Shown piece by piece: positions 36,363 to 44,801 of a stretch of 64,000 nt of DNA. The stretch spans positions 124,001 to 188,000 of the forward strand of contig NZ_FORI01000007.1 of the NCBI RefSeq assembly GCF_900113965.1, read 5' to 3'. The translations under genes and the position numbers were made by a program. The stretch is from Treponema bryantii (GTDB lineage Bacteria > Spirochaetota > Spirochaetia > Treponematales > Treponemataceae). The notes beneath the pieces were generated by a model, which saw nothing but the letters and a program-made list of their open reading frames with translations, had not been told where the DNA came from and did not search any database. The first letter of the stretch is position 1. Each line of letters opens with the position of its first letter.

Positions 36363-36617
36363 ATGAATCGCTACATTGAAGAAAACAAGATTGTTTTTCA
36401 CCCTATGATTAATCTGGTAAAAACAGGTCAGAATATTAAGAGCATGAGGGAAGAAAAAGGTATGTCTGTTCAAAAACTTGCAAAGTTTATGGAATTTGAA
36501 GCTGTCCAGGCCGTGTATAATTGGCAGAGCGGAAAAACCTTACCTTCACTCGAAAATCTAAAAATCCTAAGCGAACTCTTTAACAAACCAATGGATGAGA
36601 TTTTGATTTTTGAATAA
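36363..36617 (+). CDS. XRE-family helix-turn-helix regulator
   Basis: 84 residues from the ATG at 36363, GGAGG upstream. The helix-turn-helix is in SMREEKGMSVQKLAKFMEFEAVQAVYNWQSG, followed by KTLPSLENLKILSELFN. It is clearly related to the C-terminal 75 residues of the protein at 60990. DNA-binding, target unknown. Confidence 0.8.
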   Translation: MNRYIEENKIVFHPMINLVKTGQNIKSMREEKGMSVQKLAKFMEFEAVQAVYNWQSGKTLPSLENLKILSELFNKPMDEILIFE

Positions 36618-36690
36618 GAACTGGAATTTCCAAAAGTAGTTCAAGTATAACTTTAATTACTTTTGAGAAAGATACTCTTATCATACAAGT

Positions 36691-37503
36691 ATGGAAATCT
36701 TAGATAAAATTTTGGAAATTAATACTTATACTGAACTCGTCAGCTATTTTAAGGAAGTAATCAGTCAACTGGGAAAGACTCGTATAAAGGCTCTTTATCA
36801 TACAAGTGGCATGAGTGATTTTATCGATGGAGAACTCTACATTGTTTTTGAAGATAATCGGGCTCTTGTTATTGCAAATAAACTTACAAGCTTTGGTTGT
36901 TATGAATTCCAGTCGAAATACAATATCTGGTATAATGCACATTTTCCAAAGCGTGAAAATGAATTTACTATAAAAGTGAAAGGAAAATATATTGAAACTT
37001 TTCGCGCAATTCCATTCTCTGAAAGTTTTCGAACTCATCCAAGCATAGAGGAATACGCCCCAGAGGGCGGAGATTATTATTCAAGAGCAGGATTATTTCT
37101 TAACACAGGAGATATTCTTTCCTTCTATGGATACAGTGCTGAAATGGACGGCTACATGGGATTAGACTATGCAGAAAGAAAACCAGTAATTCTAAGAATT
37201 AGTCCTGATTTCAATTCAACTTTTTATTCAAATTACAACGAACACTTTTCATATAATCAGGATGTTTTTATCAAATATAAAAACTACGGTAAGCTAATAG
37301 TGCCAGGCATGAAGGAACTCATAACTGAATACACAACCCTACAAGAAAATGTCTTGAATTCCGGAACAGATAATCCATACATGGATGAAGAAACCAGACA
37401 ATACTTCAAAACCATAAGCCGTGAAATTACAGAGCTTATTCAGCAAAAACTTCCCAAACGCTACAGAGTTATTCCTGATGACTATTGGGAAAGTTTCCTT
37501 TGA
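36691..37503 (+). CDS. hypothetical protein (270 aa)
   Basis: 270 residues, aromatic-rich alpha/beta protein (GELYIVFEDNRALVIANKLTS, GGDYYSRAGLFLNTGDILSFYGYSAE), no signal peptide. Follows the XRE gene by about 75 bp in the same direction. Not recognised. Confidence 0.65.
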   Translation: MEILDKILEINTYTELVSYFKEVISQLGKTRIKALYHTSGMSDFIDGELYIVFEDNRALVIANKLTSFGCYEFQSKYNIWYNAHFPKRENEFTIKVKGKYIETFRAIPFSESFRTHPSIEEYAPEGGDYYSRAGLFLNTGDILSFYGYSAEMDGYMGLDYAERKPVILRISPDFNSTFYSNYNEHFSYNQDVFIKYKNYGKLIVPGMKELITEYTTLQENVLNSGTDNPYMDEETRQYFKTISREITELIQQKLPKRYRVIPDDYWESFL

Positions 37504-37722
37504 TTCAATTAGTGTTCTAATCACAAAACCGTCGATGTAAAAAAAGTGTCGTCCTACCCCTCAAAACTATTGTTAAACTTTTTATAAGTTTCAATTGCGA
37601 GTTTTTCCAAGGCGTTATACTCTAACAAAGATTCAAAAATAAAATTGTTGATAATTATGTTATTTTCATTTATATTTATATCTGTAGAGGGGATACCTTG
37701 TTGTATCCTCTCCGCAGCCGAT

Positions 37723-37755
37723 GGCTTGCCTGTAGAGGCAAGCCCGTTTTATTTT
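37723..37755 (+). terminator. intrinsic terminator
   Basis: A 9-bp stem GGCTTGCCT/AGGCAAGCC with a GTAG loop followed by TTTTATTTT. It probably ends transcription from the gene at 36691. Confidence 0.75.
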
Positions 37756-37786
37756 AAATAAGGTATTTCTCTTTCTGTAACATAAC

Positions 37787-37822
37787 GTATAACTACCCTC
37801 CAAAAATTTCCAGTCGTTATAC
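37787..37822 (+). repeat. 36-bp repeat R1 (GTATAAC...GTTATAC)
   Basis: Terminal inverted repeats GTATAAC and GTTATAC with interior TACCCTCCAAAAA. It differs from R2 and R3 at three interior positions. Confidence 0.85.
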
Positions 37823-37876
37823 AGAAATACGTTTCTCAATAAGAGACTCTAAAATCTTTAAGCTCTCAAGCATATA

Positions 37877-38227
37877 TTATTTAGTAATAATATCATGTAT
37901 TTGTACTATATTGCTATAAGCTGTTTGTATTAAAGATTGTTCTTCTGGAGTTGTTTGTTCGATGAAAGCGTTGCACTCTTTTAATGAAGCTACTCGGTCG
38001 ATAAGCTCAGTAGAGCGCTTAACGAGAAAATCATAGTCCTTAAATGACTTAATATCTTCAATTGGAATTGAAGGTAAAATTTCAACAAGGTCATTAGCAT
38101 TCTTACTTAAACCTTCTTTAAGAACTTGTTTAGCTTTTTGTGTTGCATTTGATGATATAAATAGTATTCCACACCAAGAAGCATCATTAAACAAATGCAT
38201 AAATTTTTTATATGCTTCTTGTATCAT
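37877..38227 (-). CDS. hypothetical protein between repeats (116 aa)
   Basis: 116 residues, helical, Lys/Glu-rich with no motif. GGAGG is 7 nt before the ATG. It is the only gene between R1 and R2, in the manner of a cassette. Function unknown. Confidence 0.65.
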   Translation of the reverse strand: MIQEAYKKFMHLFNDASWCGILFISSNATQKAKQVLKEGLSKNANDLVEILPSIPIEDIKSFKDYDFLVKRSTELIDRVASLKECNAFIEQTTPEEQSLIQTAYSNIVQIHDIITK

Positions 38228-38245
38228 ACCGAACCTCCATATATA

Positions 38246-38281
38246 GTATAACTACCCTCCAAAAATTGCTAGTCGTTATAC
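38246..38281 (+). repeat. 36-bp repeat R2
   Basis: Identical to R3 over all 36 bp. It sits directly at the 5' edge of the truncated cysK. Confidence 0.9.
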
Positions 38282-38916
38282 CAAATGTTAGCAGAATAAG
38301 TGATGTTCCAGAAATTCAGGAAGCATTAAAAACAACAAACGGAGACTTTGTTGCAGCAACAAATATTTTAAAGCAGCATATCCGCGACCGCCAGGCTGCC
38401 GGCGAAAACATCTACTTTGTAGATCAGATGATAAATCCAAAAAATCCTCAGGCCCATCACGATACAACTGGGGCAGAAATCTGGGAACAGACAGAAGGAG
38501 ACCTTGCCGCAGTTGTAAGTGCGGTTGGAACCGGTGGAACTATCCGTGGAATAAGTGATTATGTAAAGGGTAAAAATCCGGATGTAAAAGTAATTGCCGT
38601 TGAGCCTGCAATTGAAGCTACTGCTCTTACCGGAATACACAACTTTACTGAAGTACCAGAAGAGCGTGTACCAATAACAGTCCGCAACACTACCGGTGTT
38701 TACGACGAAGTTCTTGTTGCAACTGTAAAACCTTCTTTTGAAGCAGCCAGAATTGTAGCAAAATCTGATGGTATTCTGGTAGGGAACTCAAGTGGAGCTG
38801 CACTTTGGGGAGCCACAGAACTTGCCCGTCGCCCTGAGTATGAAGGTAAAAACATCGTAATTGTTTTTCCAGATACCGGTTTAAGATATTTAAGTACAGA
38901 TTTATTCAAGGTATAG
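38282..38916 (+). pseudogene. cysK: truncated cysteine synthase (CysK C-terminal two thirds)
   Basis: The reading frame after R2 matches the C-terminal part of O-acetylserine (thiol)lyase: GAEIWEQTEGDL, VGTGGTIRG (PLP phosphate site), EPAIEATALTG, GNSSGAALWG. The first roughly 120 residues, including the PLP-lysine segment, are missing. The 36-bp repeat directly precedes the break and reads in frame as ITTLQKLLVVIP. A start codon at 38212 makes a chimeric protein possible, but it lacks the catalytic Lys. Not functional as CysK. Confidence 0.85.
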
Positions 38917-38920
38917 GGTT

Positions 38921-39556
38921 TTACAGCCAGATTTGACGGCAGTTTAATTCTTTATCGTCGTAAAGGTTCCTTAGAATGCATTTTCTTTCAACTTGTTTTA
39001 TATTCTCGGGAACCTTTATCATTTTAAATACATTGTCTGAAATCATAATGGAATTGGCATCTTCATTGGCCTTTAGCTGACCTTGTAAACGTACTGCAGC
39101 ATTAATTGCTTCGCCCATGTATTCATGTTTCCCTAAAAGATTCATATGAATAAGGCGGCCTCTGTCTATTCCGTAGGCAAAGCCGAATCTTTTTGGTTCT
39201 ATTTTGTATTCAGTAAGGATTTTTTCAAGAGTTTCACAAAAGATTTGATTACTTTTTTCCATGAATTCATAAAGGCTGTCTGCAAACTGATGGCGGTATA
39301 AAATAATAAAACCATCCCCAACAAATTTATAGGGTTTACATCTTATGGAAAAATATGGATTTCTGCTAAGTGTGTTAAAAATTGATTTCCAGAATCTGCG
39401 CCAGACTTTTATATTTCCTGAATTCTGAAGTTTTTCAAGAATTACAGAAGAAGAGCATAAATCCATTACAATAATAAAATAATAGTTTTTAAGATTTTCT
39501 TTTACTTCTTCTAATTCTTCTAATTTAGCCAGCTCTTTTTTATCAGATAAAAACAT
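38921..39556 (-). CDS. class III nucleotidyl cyclase-like protein
   Basis: 211 residues from the ATG at 39556, with GGAAGG upstream. The cyclase core is recognisable: IVMDLCSSS with a metal Asp at 32, KFVGDGFIILYR with the second Asp at 81, and YGIDRGRLIHMNLLGKHEYMG. Class III cyclases make cyclic mononucleotides; some members (PycC) make cCMP or cUMP in anti-phage defence. Here there is no adjacent effector gene. It lies inside the R2-R3 block. Confidence 0.72.
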   Translation of the reverse strand: MFLSDKKELAKLEELEEVKENLKNYYFIIVMDLCSSSVILEKLQNSGNIKVWRRFWKSIFNTLSRNPYFSIRCKPYKFVGDGFIILYRHQFADSLYEFMEKSNQIFCETLEKILTEYKIEPKRFGFAYGIDRGRLIHMNLLGKHEYMGEAINAAVRLQGQLKANEDANSIMISDNVFKMIKVPENIKQVERKCILRNLYDDKELNCRQIWL

Positions 39557-39715
39557 ATTTTCCTTCCGTGTCAAAAGAATGTATATATTAATATAATCTT
39601 TTTCTTATTTATGTCAAATTTTAGGGATTGGGATAATTGACAAAGAGGGAAACAAGAAGTAAATTGTAATAACCTACTAAATAGATAGGTAAAAATATAT
39701 TTACAGGACATCACT

Positions 39716-39851
39716 ATGACACTTCAGCAAATACGCTACATAATTGGTGTAGAGGAAGCGGGTTCTCTTAATAAGGCTTCAGAAAAACTTTTTATTTCTC
39801 AGCCTTCCCTTACAAGTGCCGTACATGATGTTGAATGGGAGCGGGGCTTTG
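39716..39851 (+). pseudogene. truncated LysR-type regulator
   Basis: 45 residues open as MTLQQIRYIIGVEEAGSLNKAS, then a recognition helix KLFISQPSLTSAVHDVE: an LTTR helix-turn-helix. The gene runs into the R3 repeat, reads ITTLQKLLVVIP through it and stops shortly after. The ligand-binding domain is absent. Related LTTRs (CysB-like) are often near cysK, which suggests the two fragments once shared a locus. Confidence 0.8.
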
Positions 39852-39887
39852 GTATAACTACCCTCCAAAAATTGCTAGTCGTTATAC
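39852..39887 (+). repeat. 36-bp repeat R3
   Basis: Identical to R2. It sits exactly at the 3' break of the lysR fragment and only 20 bp before the end of the WYL 3 gene. Confidence 0.9.
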
Positions 39888-39907
39888 CTGTGTTTGTGAA
39901 TAAAATA

Positions 39908-40972
39908 TTAGAGTCCTAAACTTTTTGCCATCTTTTTTACAGTATCCGTCCATTCAGCTACAAAGGCCTGTGGCGCCAGAGGAATTATGTCTTCGCCATA
40001 GGCAAAGAAAGAGCGTAAGATTCCAAGAGGCTGGTTGCTTGTAAAGCTGACTAGTACTGCCCCATCCTTATGAGCATGTTCGCCTTTGTAGGGTTCAACC
40101 TTCTTATTCGGTGCGAAATCTGCTTCTGCAAAATACAGCGCAGTGCCCTGAAAGATGAACTTGTATTCTTCGATTTTGTCTGAAGCAAGAGCGCCGAAGG
40201 AGCCGACGTTGTATTCATCCAGACGCCATATTTTTTCTTCGGGTAATTTAAAATGCTGAGGAAGAAGCTTGAGATTCTTCATGCGGGGAACAACAAAGTT
40301 TCTGATATTCTTTACATTTGGATTATTCTGATCCTCAGCGTAGCCTCGCAGATACCACTGCTCTGAATCATAAATCAGCTGCCAAGGTTCAATCTTTCTG
40401 GAATAACCTTTTTTACTTGTTCGTACATTTTCATAATCAAACTCGAGTACCTGGTTATTCTGCAAGGCTTTTAGAATTATATCCCAATTGGTTTCATCAA
40501 CAGAAGCAACAGAACGTTTTCCCATAACGATGCGGGTTTCGAACCAGGGCTTTTCTTCGAGATGAGTACTCCTAAAATCGACCTGACCGCTTCCAATAGC
40601 ATCAGTCTTTATAGGACTCTCAAAGCTTTCGCAAATATTCAAAAGTGGAGTATAAAGTGGCGTATTCTGAAACTGTTCAAAAAGTTTGAGCACCATTGAA
40701 TAAGCAGGCATTTCCTGTTCAGGAACAAAAACAGATGGAAGCCTAAAAAGTTTACTTGAATAATGATATCCGCCTTTTTCTGAGTTATATTCCAGTGGTG
40801 CATTAAAATCATCACGCAAGCGACGTATATCACGATCTAGAGTTGGAATAGAGACTTCAAGCTTTTCTGTAAGCTCTGCTTTTGTAAAATATCTTTCCTG
40901 CTGAAAAAGAGAATCCAAAAGGAATAGTCTAAGCGTTTCCTTTGCAGACTGACGAGTTTCTTCTTTTGCCAT
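39908..40972 (-). CDS. WYL-domain transcriptional regulator (WYL 3), island regulator
   Basis: 354 residues. N-terminal winged helix at about 15-60 (FTKAELTEKLEVSIPTLDRDIRRL), WYL domain at about 180-260 (VLEFDYENVRTSKKGYSRK, SEQWYLRGYAEDQNN), C-terminal WCX region. It is divergent from the 116-aa gene across the operator at 41023, and stands at one edge of the island with eight matching promoter sites. It is the strongest candidate for the regulator of those promoters. Confidence 0.9.
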   Translation of the reverse strand: MAKEETRQSAKETLRLFLLDSLFQQERYFTKAELTEKLEVSIPTLDRDIRRLRDDFNAPLEYNSEKGGYHYSSKLFRLPSVFVPEQEMPAYSMVLKLFEQFQNTPLYTPLLNICESFESPIKTDAIGSGQVDFRSTHLEEKPWFETRIVMGKRSVASVDETNWDIILKALQNNQVLEFDYENVRTSKKGYSRKIEPWQLIYDSEQWYLRGYAEDQNNPNVKNIRNFVVPRMKNLKLLPQHFKLPEEKIWRLDEYNVGSFGALASDKIEEYKFIFQGTALYFAEADFAPNKKVEPYKGEHAHKDGAVLVSFTSNQPLGILRSFFAYGEDIIPLAPQAFVAEWTDTVKKMAKSLGL

Positions 40973-41022
40973 AAAGCTATTATACCACGTAAAAAGCCCA
41001 TATTCATCAATTAAAAAAAGAA

Positions 41023-41054
41023 TATCACTAAATGATAGTAGTAGGCTCTATATT
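41023..41054 (+). promoter_or_regulatory. regulon promoter of the 116-aa gene
   Basis: TATCA-CTAAA-TGATA at 41023-41037, 11 nt, then TATATT at 41049-41054. It lies between WYL 3 and the gene at 41083. Confidence 0.85.
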
Positions 41055-41082
41055 AAATAGTAAAACATACTGGAGGAATATT

Positions 41083-41433
41083 ATGGAAAATCAAACTACA
41101 AAGAAATCTACTATGATTCACAAGGAAAACGAATGGGAATGGAAGTTTGTCGGAATCTGGGCAGATATGATAAAAGATACCGGACTGGCAGAAAAACTTA
41201 AAAACTTTTCTGCATCCGAAACTCTAATTCTCTTCAAACCCTATGAAAAGCCTCTGGAAATAATTCAAGAAAATCTGCGACTAAGAAATCAGTACAATCA
41301 GTTAAAATCTGGCGGTAAGAAAGATGATGTTAAAGTAATGGAAGACGCTATACAATCACAAATCGAGAATCTCCCCTTCTCGCCTGAATTATGCATATAT
41401 AGTTCAGAATCTGATAATTGTCTGAAGATTTAA
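41083..41433 (+). CDS. hypothetical protein (116 aa), regulon member
   Basis: 116 residues from the ATG at 41083 with GGAGG upstream. Residues 20-45 contain Trp-rich EWEWKFVGIWADMIKD and a later ENLRLRNQYNQLKSGGKKDD helix. Soluble, acidic, not recognised. It has its own regulon promoter, divergent from WYL 3. Confidence 0.75.
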   Translation: MENQTTKKSTMIHKENEWEWKFVGIWADMIKDTGLAEKLKNFSASETLILFKPYEKPLEIIQENLRLRNQYNQLKSGGKKDDVKVMEDAIQSQIENLPFSPELCIYSSESDNCLKI

Positions 41434-41463
41434 CATTCAAACAAAAACGTAAGCTGCTAAAGA

Positions 41464-42324
41464 TTATTCTTCTGACTCAAGGCTAATTGAACTCTGAATA
41501 AGCAGATACTTCTCTACATTATTCGGGATATCATCTGTCAGTGCCATAAACTTTTTTATATCGCGGCCACAGTTGTTATGACTATTCCAGAAACCATACA
41601 TTGAATAACAAACCGGGATATCTCCTATAAAATAAATCTCCTTTGAACGTTGAAATTGATATTTGTTCGATTCTGGAATAGCGCAAGAATACATGGCTTC
41701 ATCAAAGGTGCGGCCTTTTGGTTTGAACACTAGTCTGATATAAGCATATTGGTTTTTGAACTCTGGAACCCTTAAATGTAGTTCACACAGATTTTCGTTT
41801 TTCTGCTTCAGAATGGTATTACACTCATCTTCCTTCATCTTAAAAAAGACATTTGTTTCAACTATTCTTTTCTTCTGTTCTTCGGTCAGTTTATATTCAA
41901 AGTCTTTTGCAGTTTGTGCTTTCAAGTCTCTAATTAATTCCGAAAGTTTAGGCTGATTTTCTACACCCACATAAACACAAGTTTGCACAACAAGTTTATT
42001 AAGATCTGTCCCATTAGCAATACAGTCAAGGCAAACAGAAGCTACATTCAAACCTATTTTTGTTCTCTTACTACTAAATCTACTGAGTGATTTTAAAAGA
42101 TCTTGATTCGCTTCCTGGGAATATACTCCATCCAAAATAAAACCTAACATCCAGTTTATGAACTTATCAACCTTTCGGTTAAACAAAATCTCTCCAGTTT
42201 CTGTAAGGCCTTTATCTAAACGAAGCTCTTCTAAAACAAGAATGCCTTCCTTCTGTACCTTCAACGCGGCTTTTACAAAATACTCAAAAACTGATAATAC
42301 TAATTTTTCTGTTCCCTTTGTCAT
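41464..42324 (-). CDS. MotA-cytoplasmic-like hypothetical protein
   Basis: 286 residues. Residues 14-33 (EYFVKAALKVQKEGILVLEE) resemble the MotA cytoplasmic motif of the form A-x-x-A-R-R-E-G-I-L-A-L-E. The next helix, FINWMLGFILDGVYSQEANQDLLKS, resembles F-L-x-x-G-x-x-L-x-V-D-G-x-x-P-E. The remaining 200 residues have no recognised domain and no transmembrane helices are visible. It is co-transcribed with the gene at 42342 (17-bp gap). The similarity to MotA is by eye and needs structural confirmation. Confidence 0.6.
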   Translation of the reverse strand: MTKGTEKLVLSVFEYFVKAALKVQKEGILVLEELRLDKGLTETGEILFNRKVDKFINWMLGFILDGVYSQEANQDLLKSLSRFSSKRTKIGLNVASVCLDCIANGTDLNKLVVQTCVYVGVENQPKLSELIRDLKAQTAKDFEYKLTEEQKKRIVETNVFFKMKEDECNTILKQKNENLCELHLRVPEFKNQYAYIRLVFKPKGRTFDEAMYSCAIPESNKYQFQRSKEIYFIGDIPVCYSMYGFWNSHNNCGRDIKKFMALTDDIPNNVEKYLLIQSSISLESEE

Positions 42325-42341
42325 AAACGATGCCTCCTGAA

Positions 42342-43517
42342 TTAATCTCTACCGGCGAGGCGGTTTGTGTTGTATAGATAAATATAATTTCCTTCGCGCG
42401 CTCTGTTGTATTCTTCATTTGATATGGTTCCATCTACTATGCGATGATAATTTGGAACAATCCAAGGAATAAAACAGATGCTATGATTATCCAGAAAAAC
42501 GAATCCCTCATCGATATCAGAAATCGACATGCCATTGTATTCTGTATTTTTAAGAGTGAAATAAGGAATGTCATTTCTTTTATACGAGATTAATGAATCA
42601 TAAATTTCGGAAGAAACGCCATTTACAGGAACTGAAATTTGTTTATCATTATAAAACCAGGTTTCGCTTTTGCCCTGAATCTTGCTATAGACTACATCCC
42701 CACTGTCAAGAACATGTATATTCTTTACCGGGTAATCCTGTAATATACCGTCGTACTTAAAATGTAGCTGACGTACACAGTCTTCTCCAATTATAATTGT
42801 ATGTCCGTTTCTTTCATCAATTCTGCAATAATAGAAGCGTTCATTAAAGCATTTTACCTTTTCCCCGTTTATCAGAATAAAATTATATGGAAGTTGATCT
42901 ACTATGGCACGATTTTGTTCATCAAAATAACAGTTGGAAAAACTTCCATGAAAGGGACCTGTTTCTTTTCCATTCAGGTTATAGTACCAGTTATTAGAAT
43001 TCTTTCTTTTTCGATATATAAACTGGAAAAAATCTTCTTTCTGATGCTGAGCGGAACGAATCGAATAGTAAGGACCATATTTTTTATTATCTGTAATAAA
43101 AAATTCCTGATTCTTTTTATTAAGCCTTAAAACATGAGTCTCCTCATTATATTCTTCATCCGGAGCAGACGTTTCCCCATCTGCAATTGCAGTAAGCAAT
43201 AGATCTATTTCCTCTTGAGAGAGGACTCCAGGGCTGCCGTCTTCTTTCTTCTTTTCTGTTTTACATTCTTTTCCATTATTCTTAAAAGATAACTCAAATT
43301 CCCCTTTATACGCAGCCCATTCTGCAGATTCTATACTATGAGAAAACAAATTCACAGAATCATAAGGTCCAAAAACCCTTCCATTACAATTAACATATTT
43401 CTGAGAAATACCATCTTCTGTTTTTGCATATGAGAAGGCAAAGCCGGAATCTTTTAACTGAACAAAGTCTAAGAAAACCTCAGCATCTGTTTTACAAATC
43501 TCTCTTGTATTTTCCAC
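42342..43517 (-). CDS. GPY-repeat protein containing a FliM-N-like peptide
   Basis: 391 residues with a GTG start at 43517, preceded by AGGAGG. Repeating G-P-[YF]-[DY] and NCNG motifs (NCNGRVFGPYDSV, KYGPYYSI, NLNGKETGPFHG) suggest a beta-repeat fold. Residues 99-114 are LSQEEIDLLLTAIADG, a match to the FliM N-terminal peptide that binds CheY. A paralogue at 51782-52978 lacks this peptide. Own regulon promoter at 43561. Confidence 0.7.
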   Translation of the reverse strand: MENTREICKTDAEVFLDFVQLKDSGFAFSYAKTEDGISQKYVNCNGRVFGPYDSVNLFSHSIESAEWAAYKGEFELSFKNNGKECKTEKKKEDGSPGVLSQEEIDLLLTAIADGETSAPDEEYNEETHVLRLNKKNQEFFITDNKKYGPYYSIRSAQHQKEDFFQFIYRKRKNSNNWYYNLNGKETGPFHGSFSNCYFDEQNRAIVDQLPYNFILINGEKVKCFNERFYYCRIDERNGHTIIIGEDCVRQLHFKYDGILQDYPVKNIHVLDSGDVVYSKIQGKSETWFYNDKQISVPVNGVSSEIYDSLISYKRNDIPYFTLKNTEYNGMSISDIDEGFVFLDNHSICFIPWIVPNYHRIVDGTISNEEYNRAREGNYIYLYNTNRLAGRD

Positions 43518-43560
43518 TGTTATGCCTCCTGAAGAAGACCACTAACGGCCAGTGACAAAT

Positions 43561-43592
43561 AACATAGCAGATGGGTATATCATTTGGTGATA
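43561..43592 (-). promoter_or_regulatory. regulon promoter of the GPY-repeat/MotA-like operon
   Basis: On the minus strand TATCA-CCAAA-TGATA (43578-43592), 11 nt, then TATGTT (43561-43566). Confidence 0.85.
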
Positions 43593-43607
43593 TTCACATT
43601 CTCTCGG

Positions 43608-44786
43608 CTACAAAACTTGCGTAACCTTTATTCCGAAGTTTTCACCAACCACAACAATCTCTCCCAGACCAATAGTCTTTCCAGCCTTTTCAATTTTAAT
43701 TGGTTTGCAATTATATTCCCACAGCTCTAGAATGCATCCTTCTTCGAACTTATAATCTTCGGGCGTTATTAGTCCGCCAAAAATTACTTTCGTGTTGTAA
43801 AAATCGGGTTCGTTTCTTTCTTCAAGCTTGTCTGGATTTGTTGTAATGCGAACCCCATTGTTGTCATCAATAACAACAGCATCACCATCACCAACATATT
43901 TACCATCTTTGTAAACCTGCAGCGGATTACCTGCGAGGTTATTCAACTGGTAAACATATTTTTCTTTAAGCACTTCTCCCTCTTCAAGATGGAAGCATCC
44001 GACTTCCACTATTGTGTTTGGTTTTGGTCGAGAAAGAGGAACATAATTTGCAACACCATAAGTTGAGAAGAAATTTGTTTTTCTAAGGGCTTCCAAAAAT
44101 TCTGCATTTAAATAGAGATACATAAAAGCTTCTGTCTTTCTAATTTTTACTTCAAACATAATAAATACACCCATTTCACCAGGCTGACAGACGCCCATTG
44201 CAAACACAGGATTACTTTCATATTTTGCAGCTGTAATTTCCGGAAGAGGAGCTCCAGCTTTTGTTGAGTAGGTTTCATAAAGAATCTTTTCAAAAGGTTT
44301 ATATATGTAGTTGAAAAAAACTTTCTGCTCGAATCCGTTTGGATTACGATTCTTTTTTATCGAATTATTAAAGAAGCCTTCGTAAAAAAGAGCTGGATCA
44401 AGAGAAAGCATCCCAGCCCCTTCACCCCATCTAAATGTACAGAAAGGAAGTGGCGTTGGAAGTGACCGAACTTGTTCTTCAAAGGTAAGCTGGTCCACAG
44501 ACGCAATTTGAACCATTGCATTAATGTCATATTCACAAGCAAGAAAGCTTTTAATTTCTTTTGCATAAATTTCAGAAACATTCGAAATATCCCTCAGTTC
44601 TTGCTTTGAAAATTTATCCGGACGTTCAAAATCACAGATTTTGATTTTACGACTCTTTCGAATAGAAGATAAATCCTCGGCCCCAGCTGCAATTGCTTTT
44701 AGAAGTTCATCAATTTCTGTTTGAGAGAGTACTTCTGAACGTTTTCTTGCTTCCTCAATTTTCTTGTCTAATTCTTCCCTTGTCAT
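43608..44786 (-). CDS. FliM/SpoA-like switch protein
   Basis: 392 residues from the ATG at 44786, AGGAGG upstream. The N-terminus contains VLSQTEIDELLKAIAAG (residues 19-35), the CheY-binding FliM-N peptide. Residues 52-62 are DFERPDKFSKQ and 97-110 VDQLTFEEQVRSLP, both diagnostic for the FliM core. Two SpoA (FliN-like) domains follow at about 255-315 (GNPLQVYKDGKYVGDGDAVV) and 336-392 (CILELWEYNCKPIKI, GLGEIVVVGENFGIKV). Normal FliM has a single SpoA domain. It is encoded directly downstream of the AAA+ gene, away from any flagellar operon, so it is probably a repurposed paralogue. Confidence 0.82.
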   Translation of the reverse strand: MTREELDKKIEEARKRSEVLSQTEIDELLKAIAAGAEDLSSIRKSRKIKICDFERPDKFSKQELRDISNVSEIYAKEIKSFLACEYDINAMVQIASVDQLTFEEQVRSLPTPLPFCTFRWGEGAGMLSLDPALFYEGFFNNSIKKNRNPNGFEQKVFFNYIYKPFEKILYETYSTKAGAPLPEITAAKYESNPVFAMGVCQPGEMGVFIMFEVKIRKTEAFMYLYLNAEFLEALRKTNFFSTYGVANYVPLSRPKPNTIVEVGCFHLEEGEVLKEKYVYQLNNLAGNPLQVYKDGKYVGDGDAVVIDDNNGVRITTNPDKLEERNEPDFYNTKVIFGGLITPEDYKFEEGCILELWEYNCKPIKIEKAGKTIGLGEIVVVGENFGIKVTQVL

Positions 44787-44801
44787 AAACTTCCTCCTTA
44801 C

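Larger units (their letters stand above)
37504..37876. other. intergenic region with hairpins, terminator and first 36-bp repeat
   Basis: 373 bp. It contains a GAGGGGATAC/GTATCCTCTC hairpin (37687-37711), a GGCTTGCCT-gtag-AGGCAAGCC hairpin with a T-rich tail (37723-37755), and the 36-bp repeat at 37787-37822. The two hairpins in tandem could be a leader or a small RNA with its terminator. No coding frame is convincing. Confidence 0.55.

Noticed and set aside
38212-38916. Full-length functional cysK
   Set aside because: The N-terminal third with the PLP-lysine is missing and the frame enters from the 36-bp repeat.
37787-39887. 36-bp repeats as a CRISPR array
   Set aside because: Copies are 420-1,570 bp apart, whole genes lie between them, and no cas genes are present. 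Spacers of 30-40 bp are absent.
43608-44786. Normal flagellar fliM gene
   Set aside because: The neighbours are a AAA+ ATPase and unknown genes, the protein has two SpoA-like domains, and the gene is under the island promoter.
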